From positions 620,001 through 684,000 of the forward strand of contig WIUZ02000009.1 of the NCBI GenBank assembly GCA_015956445.1: a DNA stretch of 64,000 nt. The letters run 5' to 3'. The notes below the pieces were generated by a model. It worked only from the letters and a program-made list of their open reading frames with translations. It did not search any database and was not told the origin of the DNA. Below, piece by piece: positions 12,432 through 25,175 of this stretch (position 1 is its first letter; the number at the start of each line of letters is the position of its first letter). A program made the position numbers and the translations under genes. Origin of the DNA: Thelephora terrestris (taxonomy: Eukaryota > Basidiomycota > Agaricomycetes > Thelephorales > Thelephoraceae).

Positions 12432-14018
12432 GCGGGAGCATACCAGTACTCGAACGGGGAGAAACAGGTTTCGAACGTTACGGCTTTATTTTTACGACTC
12501 TTGAACTCTTGAACTCTTGGATTCTTTCCCCTCTACCTTCACCTTTTTTTCAATCATCGCGGATTTTTTATCTCCTGTTCTTTCTTGGGGCGTCAGCTGT
12601 CGGGCCCGCTGCGAAGAGTGCCATCCCACGCAGACTGTGCCTACACGACGATTTAGTGCCAGTCTCATTTCTACCCTGACCTTGAAGTTAACGAGCGGTC
12701 GCACCAGCCCTTACCTAGCTCGCGGTTACCGCCACTCCTCGTCTGGCTAATCTTGATCTTTGCCCACTGATTTTTTAACGTTCATCGTGCTCCCCCCATC
12801 CCTTTACCTCACTCTTAGAGACCTACGCTTGCCAACGAACTTTGCCAACGAACTTTCTTGACGTTTCTTTTGCATATATGATATTAATTTCAGTCGTATG
12901 AACTTTTTATCCCTCTGCTGTGACCCTCACTCGCTGACAATTTGATGAATCGTGCCCCTCCGTCAGTCATCTTGTCCACTGATTCCATCAGACGTTGAGC
13001 GTCGGTGGTATATATTACTCCGCCCTCTCTGTTAACGAAAGCAGGACGTTGGAGGGCAACGACCCCTATCTTGGCCTTGGTCGGCCGCCATTATTGCGGG
13101 GTTATTGTGGGATGATGGGAGTGATACAGTGGTTGGTGCTTGATACGGGGGCCCGGTAGCATTGTGGCCCTCTGGCACGCCTTGTCTGATTTGCGTGGGT
13201 TTCCGTATTGGTTTGAGTTTGAGTTGGACGTGTGGAATAGGTGTTATAGAGGGGGTTGCGGCTGTTGCGGCAAGTGACCGCATGAAACGAATGGGTTTGG
13301 ACGATTGGACCCGGGGTTTGAAGTTGGTTGATGATCTCCCGGTCGCAGTAAGGCGTGGCATCCGGCGGCGAATAAGTATAAGTATTTGAATACACTTTAC
13401 TGGAGATGGGGACGAAGAGGTACGTTCGCCCGACGGGTGCAGTTTACAACACCCTATAGAAAAACCCAACCGGCGGGAACATCTCAAAGAACATGATGAA
13501 ATCATATAATCAACTTATTTTTCCCCCCGGCGGTTTCTGACCGAAGTCATTAGTGGGAACCAGCTTCTTGAAGCACACTGTACCCGTGTGGTGCGTACTA
13601 TATGGTGCGAAAGACTTCGTGTGGCCTGTGGGGTCGGACTCCTTCTCTCTTTCAGTAGGAATCGCCACGAAGGCGAAGTTGTGGAGCAACTGGGCTCCAC
13701 CGAACCTTCCGTTTCCCACACCCCGATGACGGACGACGACGCTCACCGGATTCCTTCACTCGTTTAATAGCTCACGAGAGGTCTCGAATTTTCTTTGTGG
13801 GTTTATGACAGTACCGCCGGCTCAGTTTAGTCAACCCACGGCAGTTTTTGCATCATTACCTCCCCGCCGCTGGTCCTTTCCCGTTTTCGGAGTGCCGTGT
13901 TTTCCCTTATGTACGCTGTGTGGCCGTATGGGGATATAACTTTGAAACTCTGTCCGGAAGAATATCCAATTTTCTTTGTGGTATGCGGGGTGTGTATAAG
14001 CGTGGGTGATGTGGGGGG

Positions 14019-14040
14019 TTTTTTTTTTTTTTTTTTTTTT
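14019..14040. repeat. Poly-T tract (22 T)
   Basis: Homopolymer of about 22 T after a G-run in the gene-poor region. Length may be uncertain for sequencing reasons. Confidence 0.9.
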
Positions 14041-17000
14041 GGAGAGGACTTGTGTACGTGTGTTTCGGATATTGCATCCAACCCTAACCCTCCCAAAAAG
14101 AATGATTTCGTAAACCCTGTTTCTTTGCGATGCAAGGTTTGGTGTCGCCTTGTAGTAGGAGTATCATGAGACGTTCCGTTGTTCGTTTCCGATCGGCGTT
14201 TTACACCGTCGTAGGAGGCCTTAGGGTGAAGCGAAAAAGAAAAAGGGCTGATATTGGAGGAATCGGTTTGTTACTCGAGAGGATGTTCAGTTTTCAGTAG
14301 TTCGCCTTTGTTCGAAGGGGTTGCTTCGGTTTACAGCACAGTGATCGTGATCGAAAAGAGGCGGGTGTCCGTAATTGGACCGTCCCCCGCCCCGACCGTT
14401 CGTGTGGGCAAGGTCCAAAACTTCACTGTTGCTCGTTCTCAGGCTTCGATATACAGTCGTTCTCCACACCCCCCGAGAAAGTACCCACTGCTGGGAGGCG
14501 AAGACGAAGGAGTGGGGCCGGTGAAGTGTTATTTGCGAAAGGTTGTCTCGGCCAGGTGGGAAAAACGAAGAACAGCATGAGAAATAACAGCGTTTGCGGA
14601 GGTTAGCAGGAAAACGAAGGACTTGTATGTGTGCGAAAGTACCTTCAGTCGCGGTCGGGAGCGGTTTTGGCGGACAGAGGGTAACGCGCGCGAATTATTT
14701 CCTTTTTAGGCGTTGAAGCGGGTTGAACCATGATCGGGATCATCCAGTTCCCGCACCGATGCCGCGAGCTGGCTGATTCATTGCGTCCGCTCCCACAAAG
14801 ATACCGTTTGGCCCTTGGGAAAAAACCGTGGACTGAATGGGTAGAGCAGACGAAGAGAGCTTGGGTGGTAAGGGTTCGAGAATGCGGTGCGTCAGCAGCT
14901 TGGAGTGGGGGTCCTACCGGTTCGGGTAGAGCTCACTCCGAATCGAGGCGATGTTCCCTCCTTTTCATCTTGGGTAAAGGGGAATGGACCAACCGGTGAT
15001 CTTCAGAGTGTTCTACATAGCATGAGAACGGATGGGGATAGCCGTAGTTCGATGGAAAGGGTGAACATAACGAGCCGCAATTGATTCTGCAATTCGCGCG
15101 ACAAAACTGGTTTCTTTTCATCTTGGCTCCATCACTGTAACTCACACCCTCTCCGTATTTGATATACATCGTGGCGTGTATGGCCTAAATGGACCGCCGG
15201 GAACGTACCCGCAGGAATGCTGTCACGGCTCCCATCCCCCCGGGGCGATCAGAAACCCTACTATCCTTTCAAGCTCATCCACAACACGAGGTTTGCCGCT
15301 TCTGGTGTCAAACGTACAAAAGACTGAATTGCGATTACGGCCATATACCGAACGCACACGTGTGCATATCTGACATAGTGATCCATTTCGAACCACCGGG
15401 ATGAGTTTATACTGGCAGCTCGCGGGCGTCATGAACATGAGAAAAAGTAAGCTCACCCATATAACCTTCTTAGGTACTCTTTACACCATAACGCAACTCA
15501 CTCACTTTACGACCGGCGGGAAGGTGGCCACGGGCCAGTACGATTTATTGAAATATCTTTTATGGCCCCGCGGCAGCATTTGGGTTGTTCGAAACCTTGC
15601 CGTCAGTGATCGCGCGTTGACCATTGGCTACCTGTCGCGAAAAACGCAGGCTACCGATTTTGGCCCACTTGTTTTGCCACACAATCTCGGGTCGGCCTGC
15701 CGACGGTGAAAAAAATACCTTTCACATCCTTCTCGCCCCCCTTCTCATCTTTTCATCTTTTTCATCTCGCAGCCTCGATCGCTGTCCCGAAAACACGGGT
15801 GAATCGATGTGAGTGGTGGAGGGAGCGGGTGCAATCGACGATCGATGTCGTGTGTGTGTTTGTGTTTTTTTGTGGGACGATCGAGGAAAGAATTGTTCAT
15901 TGGGCCCGAAATAGACGACTCGCTCTCGGCGACTTTGTTGTAAGCCACAAACTCGCGACGGTGTTTTTTTTTTCTTCCTTGTTCTCCTCCGCAGACTGAA
16001 GGAGAGAATCTCTACGCCGTTCAACGACCGTTAGAAGCCTCAAATTATCTCTGATTCCACCACGCCTTTTTCCTTTCCCTGCGTGATGATGAGGGTGTGG
16101 GGTGTCTGCAGATACCCCCTCCCAATCGGCCTGGGCCCCTTCGAACGTGTATCACATCACCCAAACTATCAAACAAGGCGTCTTGGACGACGCTGACGAT
16201 TGGGGTGACCGTCCATCTTGCATCATGTAAACCACGGATGATCCCTGCCATCACGTCAAATGTAATGAATCACACCCGCGGAGGGGGAAGATCGAAGCCC
16301 CTCAAATCATGTCCTCCATCGGTCACCTAACTTTGGGACGGCCCCCGGCGAGCGCGCAGAGAGAACCCGTGAGCTGTCGGTCTTACTTGTGTCGTTGATC
16401 CTTTCTGAACCGAACATCGGCAGACCAAAAAAAAAGTAATACAAACGCAAGGTCGTGGGCAGGCGGCCGTCATCTGGGGCCCATCATCTGTCTTGATGCA
16501 CCGTCGGCAACAGATAATGGACGGGTTTGACGTTGTCTTGTGGCAAAAAAGAAAAAAAAACTTGCCGGCGGCTCGCTTGAATGGGTTTGACACCAAACCC
16601 ATTTACCATGTTTTTTCCCGAGCCTTCAATCACCCCTTCGCGCGAACAAACACTTCCGCGTGCGCTCGGTCCTCATCCACTGCACCACCTTCCCTTCTCT
16701 CGTTCCCTTTCCCTTCCTCCCTGTCCACGGCGCGCTCTCTCCCTCTTCCTCGCCTTCTCGGGGTGGTGCTTGTTCTTCTCTTCGCTGTCCAACACTAACA
16801 CCACCCTTCTTTCGGCTAGCCTTGAGGTAAAAAAACGAGATAAAATTTACTCCCGAACAAACTCGTAACCCATATCTGGCACTGTACTTGTTTATGTGGG
16901 CGATCTTCGGCCGAGGGGACGGTCCACCCTCCAGATCACAGATACGACGCGCGCCACAAAAATGGGGCACTGTGACCAGAAATCCTCTCTTGTTCGTTCC

Positions 17001-17538
17001 GAATCCTCGTGCGGGATACGAATAACGGTGGGTGGGTATACGTAGTTTTACAGAAAACACCCTGATAGGGAGCTCTTCCTGCACACGTTGAAACCAACCA
17101 GAAACCCTTGTCGTTCGTAAGGTCTTTTTACCCAATCTTTTGGTTATCACGCCCTCTGACCCCCCCAGATCTTTTTTAGTTCGTTAGTCATCGGGTCGTT
17201 TCTTCTCTCTCCCCCGTTTCATAATAGAAATCACCGCTGTTCAAAACCCCACCAAATGGAGATGTGCGTGAAGGGGGGTGGTGGTTCTGCACCCCGACTA
17301 CACCAGAACGAGCGAGAGAATCTCAGAGTTCCTCTTTCTCTTCTTTCTCCACACTCGCTCCAAAGTAACTCTCTGTCCGATATTCGATTGGAACCACCGC
17401 ACCGAAGGGGGAGGGAGAGACTAGAAGTCCCGAGGCGGGAGAAAAGTCCGGGTTCGGCGTTTTTTTTTTCTTTGGGTTGTTTCTCCCAGATGGCGATGTT
17501 ACGATTTTATTGTGAGGTGTGTCACGCGGTTGGGCCGG

Positions 17539-17565
17539 GAAGAAGAAGAAGAAGAAGAAGAAGAA
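17539..17565. repeat. (GAA)9 microsatellite
   Basis: Nine perfect GAA units on the plus strand in the gene-poor region, between a GC-rich stretch and a G-run. No coding context. Confidence 0.9.
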
Positions 17566-18960
17566 GGGGGGTGCTGAGCTCATTGTCGACCAAGCGAGCC
17601 GGCGGCCCCGCTGAATTATAACACCGGTGACGAGACCCACACCCCCCCTGTCCTGCGTGGCTATACTCGAAGCGATAGGAGGTGCGAATTGTAAAACGCT
17701 GCGAGTCGGACGGCCGCCCTCGTTTTTTCACGTTGATCTCCCGTGAAGGGGTGGTGGTTTCTCCTCATCGATCTGGGACGTAACGTGCGTACGTGCTGCT
17801 GTTGTGTCTCCCACTCAATACCGGGAGTTTTCCTTTTTGTTTGACCCATTCCCGTTGCGGTCAGGGCTTAGGAATTGAAGTGATAAGGACGATGGGGGTC
17901 GAGAGATCACATTGTATAGATATAAAACCGGTCACGTTCCTTCAATCTGCGCAAACCCTGCTAAGTAACGTTGGTGCTATTCAGATAGCACGATTGAAAC
18001 ACCCCAGATATGCATCTCGACACCGCATGCAACACAACCGCTTCAGAGTCCAGGGCCGGGGAACCGCTGCGGACAGACCACAAGTGTTCCCGTTCGCCTG
18101 CACGCTCCGGTAATGAAAGGCCCGGGCCCACAATCTTCCCCCTCAAAGTGACCGGTAGGACAGCTGAGCAGTGTCGCATGACACCGCCTGAATATAGATG
18201 ACTTTTGGAGGGGCGCGATCAGCTGCGGGAGAGTGGATCTCCCGTCTTGGCCCCGGTTGGAATGGATTCGTGTTCGCTCGATGGAGGGATCTCGATGGGG
18301 GGCACGATTCACCATCGATTATCGTCGATCGTACTCTGCACGGGTATAGGATTTTATAGGCCGATCCTCACCACCTGGGTATCCTCTGCCTCGCAGAACC
18401 TCTTGGCGAAATGGAGGGTGAGCGAGGAAGGGAGAAGGGCGGGAGAGGGAGGGCGGTGGCAGTGGGGCTGGATTGTGGCACTAATCACCCGGAAGTGCTC
18501 AATTGGTTCCAAAATAGTGGAACCGACGGCACGGCTGCGGTGATGTAAGGATGACCATTGTATCCGGCCGGCGGCAAGTTAGCTACACGAGGCCCACGAC
18601 TTTGATCGGATTGGGTGGAGAGAGAAAATAGGTTTGCCGTCTGATGAGGCGATGGGGAGACTGCACCCCCGTAGACACACGGCTTACCTACGCACCTGTC
18701 TTGCATCGGTCGCTGTTCGTTCGTGAGGGGACCAATCAAAGGCAGAAAACGGCGATACCGTACGTGAACGGATGATTTTCCAACGACACCGCACTGTGAC
18801 CGCGCCCAAGTTTTGAATACTGGCAGTGCCGCCGGCTATGATGCCCACGTTCTGCACCCGTGCCATGTGTCCGTTTGATTTCTGACGCGCCCAACCACGC
18901 CTTTTTGGTCCCGCCGGCATATGGGGCGTCAATGCGGTGGTAGACAGCCTCCCCCTCCCA

Positions 18961-19020
18961 CGTTTCGATGTCACGAAACGTTCCATGGCTTTTTCGAAGG
19001 ATAACCGGTAGAAATACCGG
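18961..19020. other. Pair of adjacent hairpins
   Basis: 18961-18980 forms a 7-bp stem (CGTTTCG/CGAAACG) with a 6-nt loop. 19005-19020 forms a 6-bp stem (CCGGTA/TACCGG) closed by GAAA, a GNRA-type tetraloop if transcribed on the plus strand. They lie 24 bp apart about 1.8 kb upstream of the TEA gene. Function unknown. Confidence 0.45.
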
Positions 19021-20767
19021 AATTCGTTGTTGCTCTCCCCCCCTCCCCCCCGTTCTGACGACTGTGACCGATCAAAAGATTACCGCTAGACGTCCCAACG
19101 AAGTCCTTCCCCCGCCCCGAAGGAAACGAATCTGGGATCGTGTCGTGGGACGGGTTGTACAAAGGCGATGTGAGATTGTCGAAAGGGAAAACAAGGAATT
19201 CTTTGGGACGCGAAACCGGGGATAGTGCGCCGTTTACGGTCGCGTCATCGAAAACCGAGCTTCTTTTGAGCCGAGAGAACAAGCAGATGTGCGAGAATGG
19301 TAAGTAAGGGAGGAGGGGAAGACGACGTGGGTGCGGGCGCGGGTGGTGGAATGGATTCGCGCAGGTCGTTTGTCGTGCATTGTGTCGGATTAAAGTCATC
19401 GTTACGTGTGGGTCGGAGTGGGGAGTTGGGATATGAGCGCATGGGGTCCGTTCAGTAGGGGAAGAAGAAGAACGCTCGAGCCAACGCGGAGGGAATTGCC
19501 CACAAAGGAATCCGCAGAAATCGAACCGCCGGAGGTTGGAGAAGGGGTGAGATTTCCACGCGAAGGCGAATTGAGACCCTGGATGGTACATAAGGGTCCC
19601 GTGCCATAGGAGGTTATAGTGTGCAGAGGCGAGGCGAGGCATTCCTCCATCAATACCCTACTATGAGATTTTGAGATGCATTCATAACATATGGCCTCTA
19701 GAACCGCGGCAACTGTTATCTTCATTACGTGCGGGAAGTCGCACACCCTCCCCTCCCCCCATTGTAAAAGAGTTTTGTTCCCGGCGGATTGCATAAAGAT
19801 AGTATAGCGCAGAAGTCTGATGGTCATCATTGCCTACGCGGAATGCATTCCCAACCGTTGGGTTCACGCCACGGCATCTTTCACTTTCCTTTCTATACGT
19901 TGACCAATGGGTTTAGCATAAAGAAATGTGTTGTGTATTAGGTGTACTAAGGGGGTGGAGAAGGAACTCAGAGATCCGGATATTGAGATGCGTTCTAGCC
20001 AAAAGTTCAGGGTGGGGAGTGTCTCTCTCTCGTTCTTTGGAGCCCTCTCTCGAACAACCATTTGCGGGACAAGCGGGCTCCAGTGGGCAGTCCGTCTGAA
20101 TGAGCGTGGTGGCGACCGCGGATGTTGTTGGGCGGGAGCTGGTCCCGTAGCATTGGCGATTTATCAAAATGCGACTTGCCGACGGCTTGGATCGGTCTTC
20201 CAAATCGAAAAAAAGGAGGGAGGGGAGTAAGACCGAACGAGAAGTAGAGAGAAGCCCGGACGAGGGTTCGGTATTGCATCTGCGGCAACCCCCGATCGGC
20301 ATCCCCGCCAAATTGCCGGAATTCTCTTTTATTTTTCCTCGGAAAGAAAATGAGCGTGGGAGAGAGAGAGAACAGCAGCGGCTTTTCCGAAATCTCGATT
20401 TGTCTTTGATGTGACACTGTTCGGTGTGACTGCGGATCACGCTGTGACGGAAGGTCATTTGTTTAATTGCTTTCGCGTTGGCAATAACCCAGACCGGACG
20501 TTGGGGGGAGGTTGAGTGGGAGGAGAGAGGTGAGTATTTTATTTCGGCCTAGAACGATTGAGAAAGGATTTGCGAGCGGGAATTGAGCAGAATTTGGAAT
20601 AGAAGTGTGGATGCACCCGGGACGGGTTTGAGAAGCCGGAGGGATGGAGGACGCGGATGATATTCGTTTGTGCATCACCATTACTTTGAACCCAATCTTC
20701 TCGCTGCCGTTACCCAAACATAAAAGCATCGAGTCCTATGTGCTCGATCCCCCCACTCTCGAGCAGA

Positions 20768-20774
20768 TATATAA
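20768..20774 (+). promoter_or_regulatory. TATA box of the TEA gene
   Basis: TATATAA 71 bp upstream of the chosen ATG. Its position inside a longer ORF starting at 20644 favours the later start at 20839. Confidence 0.55.
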
Positions 20775-20838
20775 CCCTCCCCGTCCCTCCTCCCCCTTCC
20801 ACTCCACAATTCCTCCTCCCTCCCCTCCATCCCCACCA

Positions 20839-22444
20839 ATGGCAGACATCAAAACCGCCCAACACGTCCTCTCCCCCGGTGACAAGAGCTACCCCCACTG
20901 TCACTCTGTGATTACCGGCCGTAAAAGCTGGAAGACCCTCAAAGGTAAAACCGAGGCAGTTTGGCCTCCCTATCTCGAGGTAGCTCTCTTCGAAGGTCCG
21001 TCCTCCATCTCCCTCGTTATCTCCACCATCATCTTACCCTTCCCGCCCAAGGTCTCTCCCGTTATCAACCCTCCAACCCTCGCGCGACGAAATCCCTCGG
21101 CCGATTCCCAAACAGAAACCGCTTCATCTCTGAATATATCTCCAAAAAGACCGGCAAACATAGGACCCCCAAACAAGTTGGCAGCCGCCTCCAACAATTA
21201 CGCGACACCCACCAGGGAAAGCAACGTACGTCCGCTCGTCCTCTCGCATTTTTTGTCGATTTTTTCTGATTTATTTCGTCTATAGTTCTTCAGAACCTCT
21301 CTAACGGCAATTTCAATATTGAAGACGCTGGGGCCAGCAGTTCGAGCCCTCCCGCGTCGTCCGAGCCCGCCCCCCAGTACGATTATCAGGAAACCCAAAG
21401 GACTGTGGTCTCGATTGAAATCCTGCCTGAGGGTATCAACAATTACTCGCCTCATGCCTCCCCTTCCACCACACCCACCTCCTCTCCGCTGTCCTCCACG
21501 TTCCCAGGTTCGACCTTCCGTCACTCTCAGCCCCGGCCCATCTCTGTCATCGACCCCACCGTCACGTTCACCGCTCGCTCGACTATCGTAGCTCACTCGT
21601 CCTTCACTGTCATGCGTGATGGCCAGCCCATCCACAGTGAAACGGCTGATGTCAACTTGCTTAGTACTTCAGTCGCCGCCGGGGTCTCTGACATTGATTG
21701 CATCTTTTATTACACCGCGCCGTTGGTGCCCGCTTACTGGAGCACTATCTGTGACGATCCCGGTAAGTTTTTCTTGTCGTACGGGCTAGGCGGGTTCGCC
21801 GGTCCCCTTCTTTTCTCGTCCTTTGTGCCGACCGGTCTTTATCCTACAGATCCCACCAAGTTTACAATTATTCACGACATTTATCAACACTCTGGGTCGG
21901 CAGTGGAGTCATCCAACCTCTCAGAACAGGGATATTTGATCCTCTCCGTCGAGTATCGGCTTTCGTATCCAGAATCGCCCTATCCCTCACCCCAGCTGTC
22001 TCCTATCGGGTCGTCGAGCAGCGCCAACAGCTCGTTGCCATCTCCCACATCTTTCAACGGCGTGAGTCCCTCCCGTCTGCCACGTCGTTAGTGCGCCTTG
22101 CTGACATGCGTCCAGTACGATTATCCCACCGATTACTCACCTGTGCCACGCCACGAACGAGACTATTCCTCACAGTCCAACGTGATGGGAATGTGCTACC
22201 CTGACACTCATCCGATGTCTGGCCCATACGATCAACCTCAAATGTACGACGGATCCCCGTTTCTGTCCGCTATCGATAGCACCAAGAATTTTGCCACGGA
22301 AGCATCACAGCCGTCGCAATTGACAATGCCGCCGGGATATTATGTGAGTGTCTCCATTCCTAGTTCCGTTCTCGATTTCGACCTCGAGGTTGCCATGGGA
22401 GTGGTCATATAACTCATCCTTTGCATCAACAGGTGTCTCCATGA
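20839..22444 (+). CDS. TEA/ATTS-domain transcription factor
   Basis: Six exons: 20839-20995, 21052-21225, 21286-21762, 21850-22061, 22116-22343, 22433-22444; about 419 residues. The TEA DNA-binding domain spans residues ~38-107: AVWPPYLEVALFEGLSRY, then SLGRFPNRNRFISEYI and TGKHRTPKQVGSRLQQLR, which match the fungal AbaA/Tec1 form of the domain. The first intron splits the domain and has an atypical donor, GTCCGT, but joining there restores the conserved EGLSRYQP. The last exon codes only Val-Ser-Pro before the stop. The rest is a Ser/Pro/Tyr-rich region without a recognised domain. AbaA/Tec1 family proteins bind CATTC(C/T)-type sites and control conidiation, filamentation or other development; the role here is inferred. 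It stands alone in about 20 kb of gene-poor DNA. Confidence 0.88.
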
Positions 22445-24962
22445 GCCTATTCATTCTCTGCTTGTATGAACTACCGTCGTGATGCATTCAGCATTCCAAC
22501 TCCCGTCAATATGTTTCTATGTTACCCCCCTCCACATCCGACGTCTGTTGCTGTCGAGCGGCGTCCCCCTATCATCACTCCCCGGTCGAAGGTGTGAGTG
22601 CCTGTCACCGTCGTCAAGGAGCTCGATCAATGTTATCTTTTTGCTATGATATGTTGGACTATCCCCTCTTTATCCTGTGCATCCATATTTACCTTGTCTT
22701 TTTTCGCATTGTGTTGCTACACCCCTTCCCATGTCTTCCCTTTATATCTACTCCGTTTCATACCCCCTCTTTGCATCATTTTTGCTAGCTTTGGCCATTG
22801 TTTTCTTTACCACATCGCATTCCGTCGTTTGTCTTTTTTTTCCTCTCTTCTGTTCGCATCGAAGTAGAATTGTTATCAGGTATCAAGTAGTCTACATGCT
22901 CCTCTCTCGATTGGGATAGGGACGCTGGTATATATTGTACCGAAAAATTGTATCTTCATTTGTCTGTAACTTCTTGCAACGAGCCGTCCAGCGCGCGCGT
23001 GTTGTGTGTGTCGTAACCTCTCTTGTGCTGTAGATGGCATTTCCTTACGCTGGGGCAAAAGATCGATATGTATCATGCGGCTGTCGCCATCGGAATCGGT
23101 CGACGTCTTTGTCTGTCGCGCTGTCGACGTTTGCGCAGCCCTTTTGCTCGTCATCTGTGTCGTAAGCGAAAGACGGTGTTTGGAAAGTGGTGGGCTGACT
23201 TCCTTTTCGTAGGCTTTCACCCACTCGCCTCACCTCCCGCACCCTCCAATCTATCCTTCCAGGGCGAGTCGGCCGTGCTTCGGGAAGTCCTCACCTTCTC
23301 TCTTCATCTCGACTGGCTTGTGGCTCTGATTCTGATACGGGAGACTGTCGTCATTCATTTGTCGTTAAATAAGCTCAAGTGGTGTGGACCCTTCCTTCTC
23401 AACGTGGTACACTACTTCACTTATGAGGCGTGTGGGGCGGTTTGCCCTCCCTCGCTCTCTTTTTCTTCTCCGGGCCGTTGTCTATGTGGACGCTCGGGAT
23501 TTCCGTGTCAAGATTCGAAGCCGAGAGAGAGATTTGGAGATCGTCGTGTAGTAGCCCCCCACCCTCTTACAGCCCTTAGATTGCAACGTTTCGCGCGCGT
23601 CAGGGTGTCGATCCCCTGCCTGCATACAGCCTGGACCGGGGTCTCTAGATCCTCAACGTCAACCCTAATTTCAATCCCGAGGGGTAGGCGTACTTCCTCT
23701 TTCTCTCTCCGTCTCTACGCCCAACGCCTGGCCCCTCTTTCCGATTTGGCGCACGGCTTTCCAATTCAATCTACACTGTACGGTGCGGAGGCTCTTGGGA
23801 AAAGCTGATCAAGACCCCCCTCTTATTTCCCACGCGTGCTAATGACCCTACATACTGTATTCAAACCTTTCCGACGGGGTTCACGCCGCACCGGCCGCAA
23901 TCCTCACACACACGCCTTCTCTTCTCTTCTCGCCCTTCGCTCCCGGGTTAATTTGCGAGAGATGTGTATGGGGTATATCGTGAGTGGGCCTCGAGGTTTC
24001 GCTTCGGATATATATACCAATATTACAAGAAATGAACGCGGGAAGATCGTGCGGTCCATCTCCCCCCCTCTTTCTATTCTCGGCACTCTCTCTCAGTTTG
24101 CCGTCGGTGTGTAGAATTCGTACATCGTATCTATAGGCCCGTCGTGCCTCACGTACCTAGTACGAGATGCGTATGTATAATGAAATATCGTTCGACTTTG
24201 AGAATAAAAAAACATAGAGTCCGCGCCTTTCTCAAAGGTTGCGGATTACATACACCCGTTTATCGATTTCATTCCACTCTTCCTCCCTCGAGATCTCCCT
24301 TTGGTCTACCCCTTCTCCTCGAGGCTTGAGAAAGAGAGACAGGGTGAGGGTATATACTCTTATCCCAATTAACGGCATATTGGGCGGTGGTGGCCCCGTA
24401 CCTGACCGTCAGCCTTTTTGCCGCCCGCAGATATATATGGTTTTTCCTCCGCCCTCTCTCCCTTGAAAATAATCGACCCTGTGCTATATGTTCTTGGGTG
24501 CGTGCCTGGCGGAGTAACCTTATCCCGAGATCGCCGTTGAGAAAATCGGGGGTGCTGTGGTTGTACATTTTTCTGTATCGCGATGCGCATCTGGGGCGAT
24601 CTTTACGATTTCCACCGCGGAACTTGAAGGGGGTTGAGAATCAGATGCGTTGTCACTGCTTGATGAGCGCATACTGTAAATGGGATCGGATTTCGCTTCC
24701 TACCACCACTACCACTCTCCACCATCCCGCGCCCACTGCGGAGGTACACAACGTATGGTTGTACTACGGTTATGTCAGACGGTCTCCTGCATCACGATAT
24801 GTGGTGTGCGTGTTTTGTAGTTTTTTACATCCAATTCTTGTCGTTTTTTTTTTTTTGGGACGCTTTGGGACACTACATCATCACCTGAGGATCTGATCTT
24901 GATTTTGTGCGGTGGTGAGTTATAAGCGTTATGCGTTATGCGTTTAAGTGTGTGGGGAACGT

Positions 24963-24974
24963 GGGGGGGGGGGG
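24963..24974. repeat. Poly-G tract (12 G)
   Basis: Run of 12 G on the plus strand within gene-poor DNA; may adopt unusual structure. Confidence 0.85.
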
Positions 24975-25160
24975 AGGGACTCGCCTTCATGGCACCACTC
25001 ATGCACACACCTTCTCAGACTGATAAGGCCTGTGTGGCGTTTTGAAAGGTGTCAATCACGAGATGGGAGGCGAGTTCCAAATGCGCGACGGGCGTAAGGG
25101 ATATCAGTTTAGGGTAATCCAAACACCGCTAAAAAAGAAAGTGTCTCTGGGCCGGTTTGC

Positions 25161-25175
25161 CGCGCGCGCGCGCGC
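25161..25175. repeat. Alternating CG tract (Z-DNA-prone)
   Basis: Fifteen bases of uninterrupted alternating C and G. Such tracts are known to favour left-handed DNA; no gene adjoins it. Confidence 0.9.

Larger units (their letters stand above)
12432..20767. other. Gene-poor region upstream of the TEA gene (~8.3 kb)
   Basis: No ORF with recognisable domains and no plausible splice-joined exons were found on either strand. The first ~130 bp are glucanase B 3' flank. The rest has pyrimidine/purine-skewed stretches typical of long fungal upstream regions, homopolymers, a GAA microsatellite and two close hairpins. It may be extended regulatory DNA or long untranslated leader of the TEA gene; that is inference. 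Confidence 0.5.

Noticed and set aside
14075-14095. Telomere-like CCCTAACCCT
   Set aside because: Fewer than two full units; chance.
20644-20838. Upstream ATG of the TEA ORF as the start
   Set aside because: The TATA box lies inside this extension and the extra residues are low-complexity Pro/Ser.
23023-23808. 261-codon plus-strand ORF downstream of the TEA gene
   Set aside because: Arg/Ser/Cys-rich composition, no domain, overlaps other open frames and lacks an obvious gene context; probably chance in GC-rich DNA.
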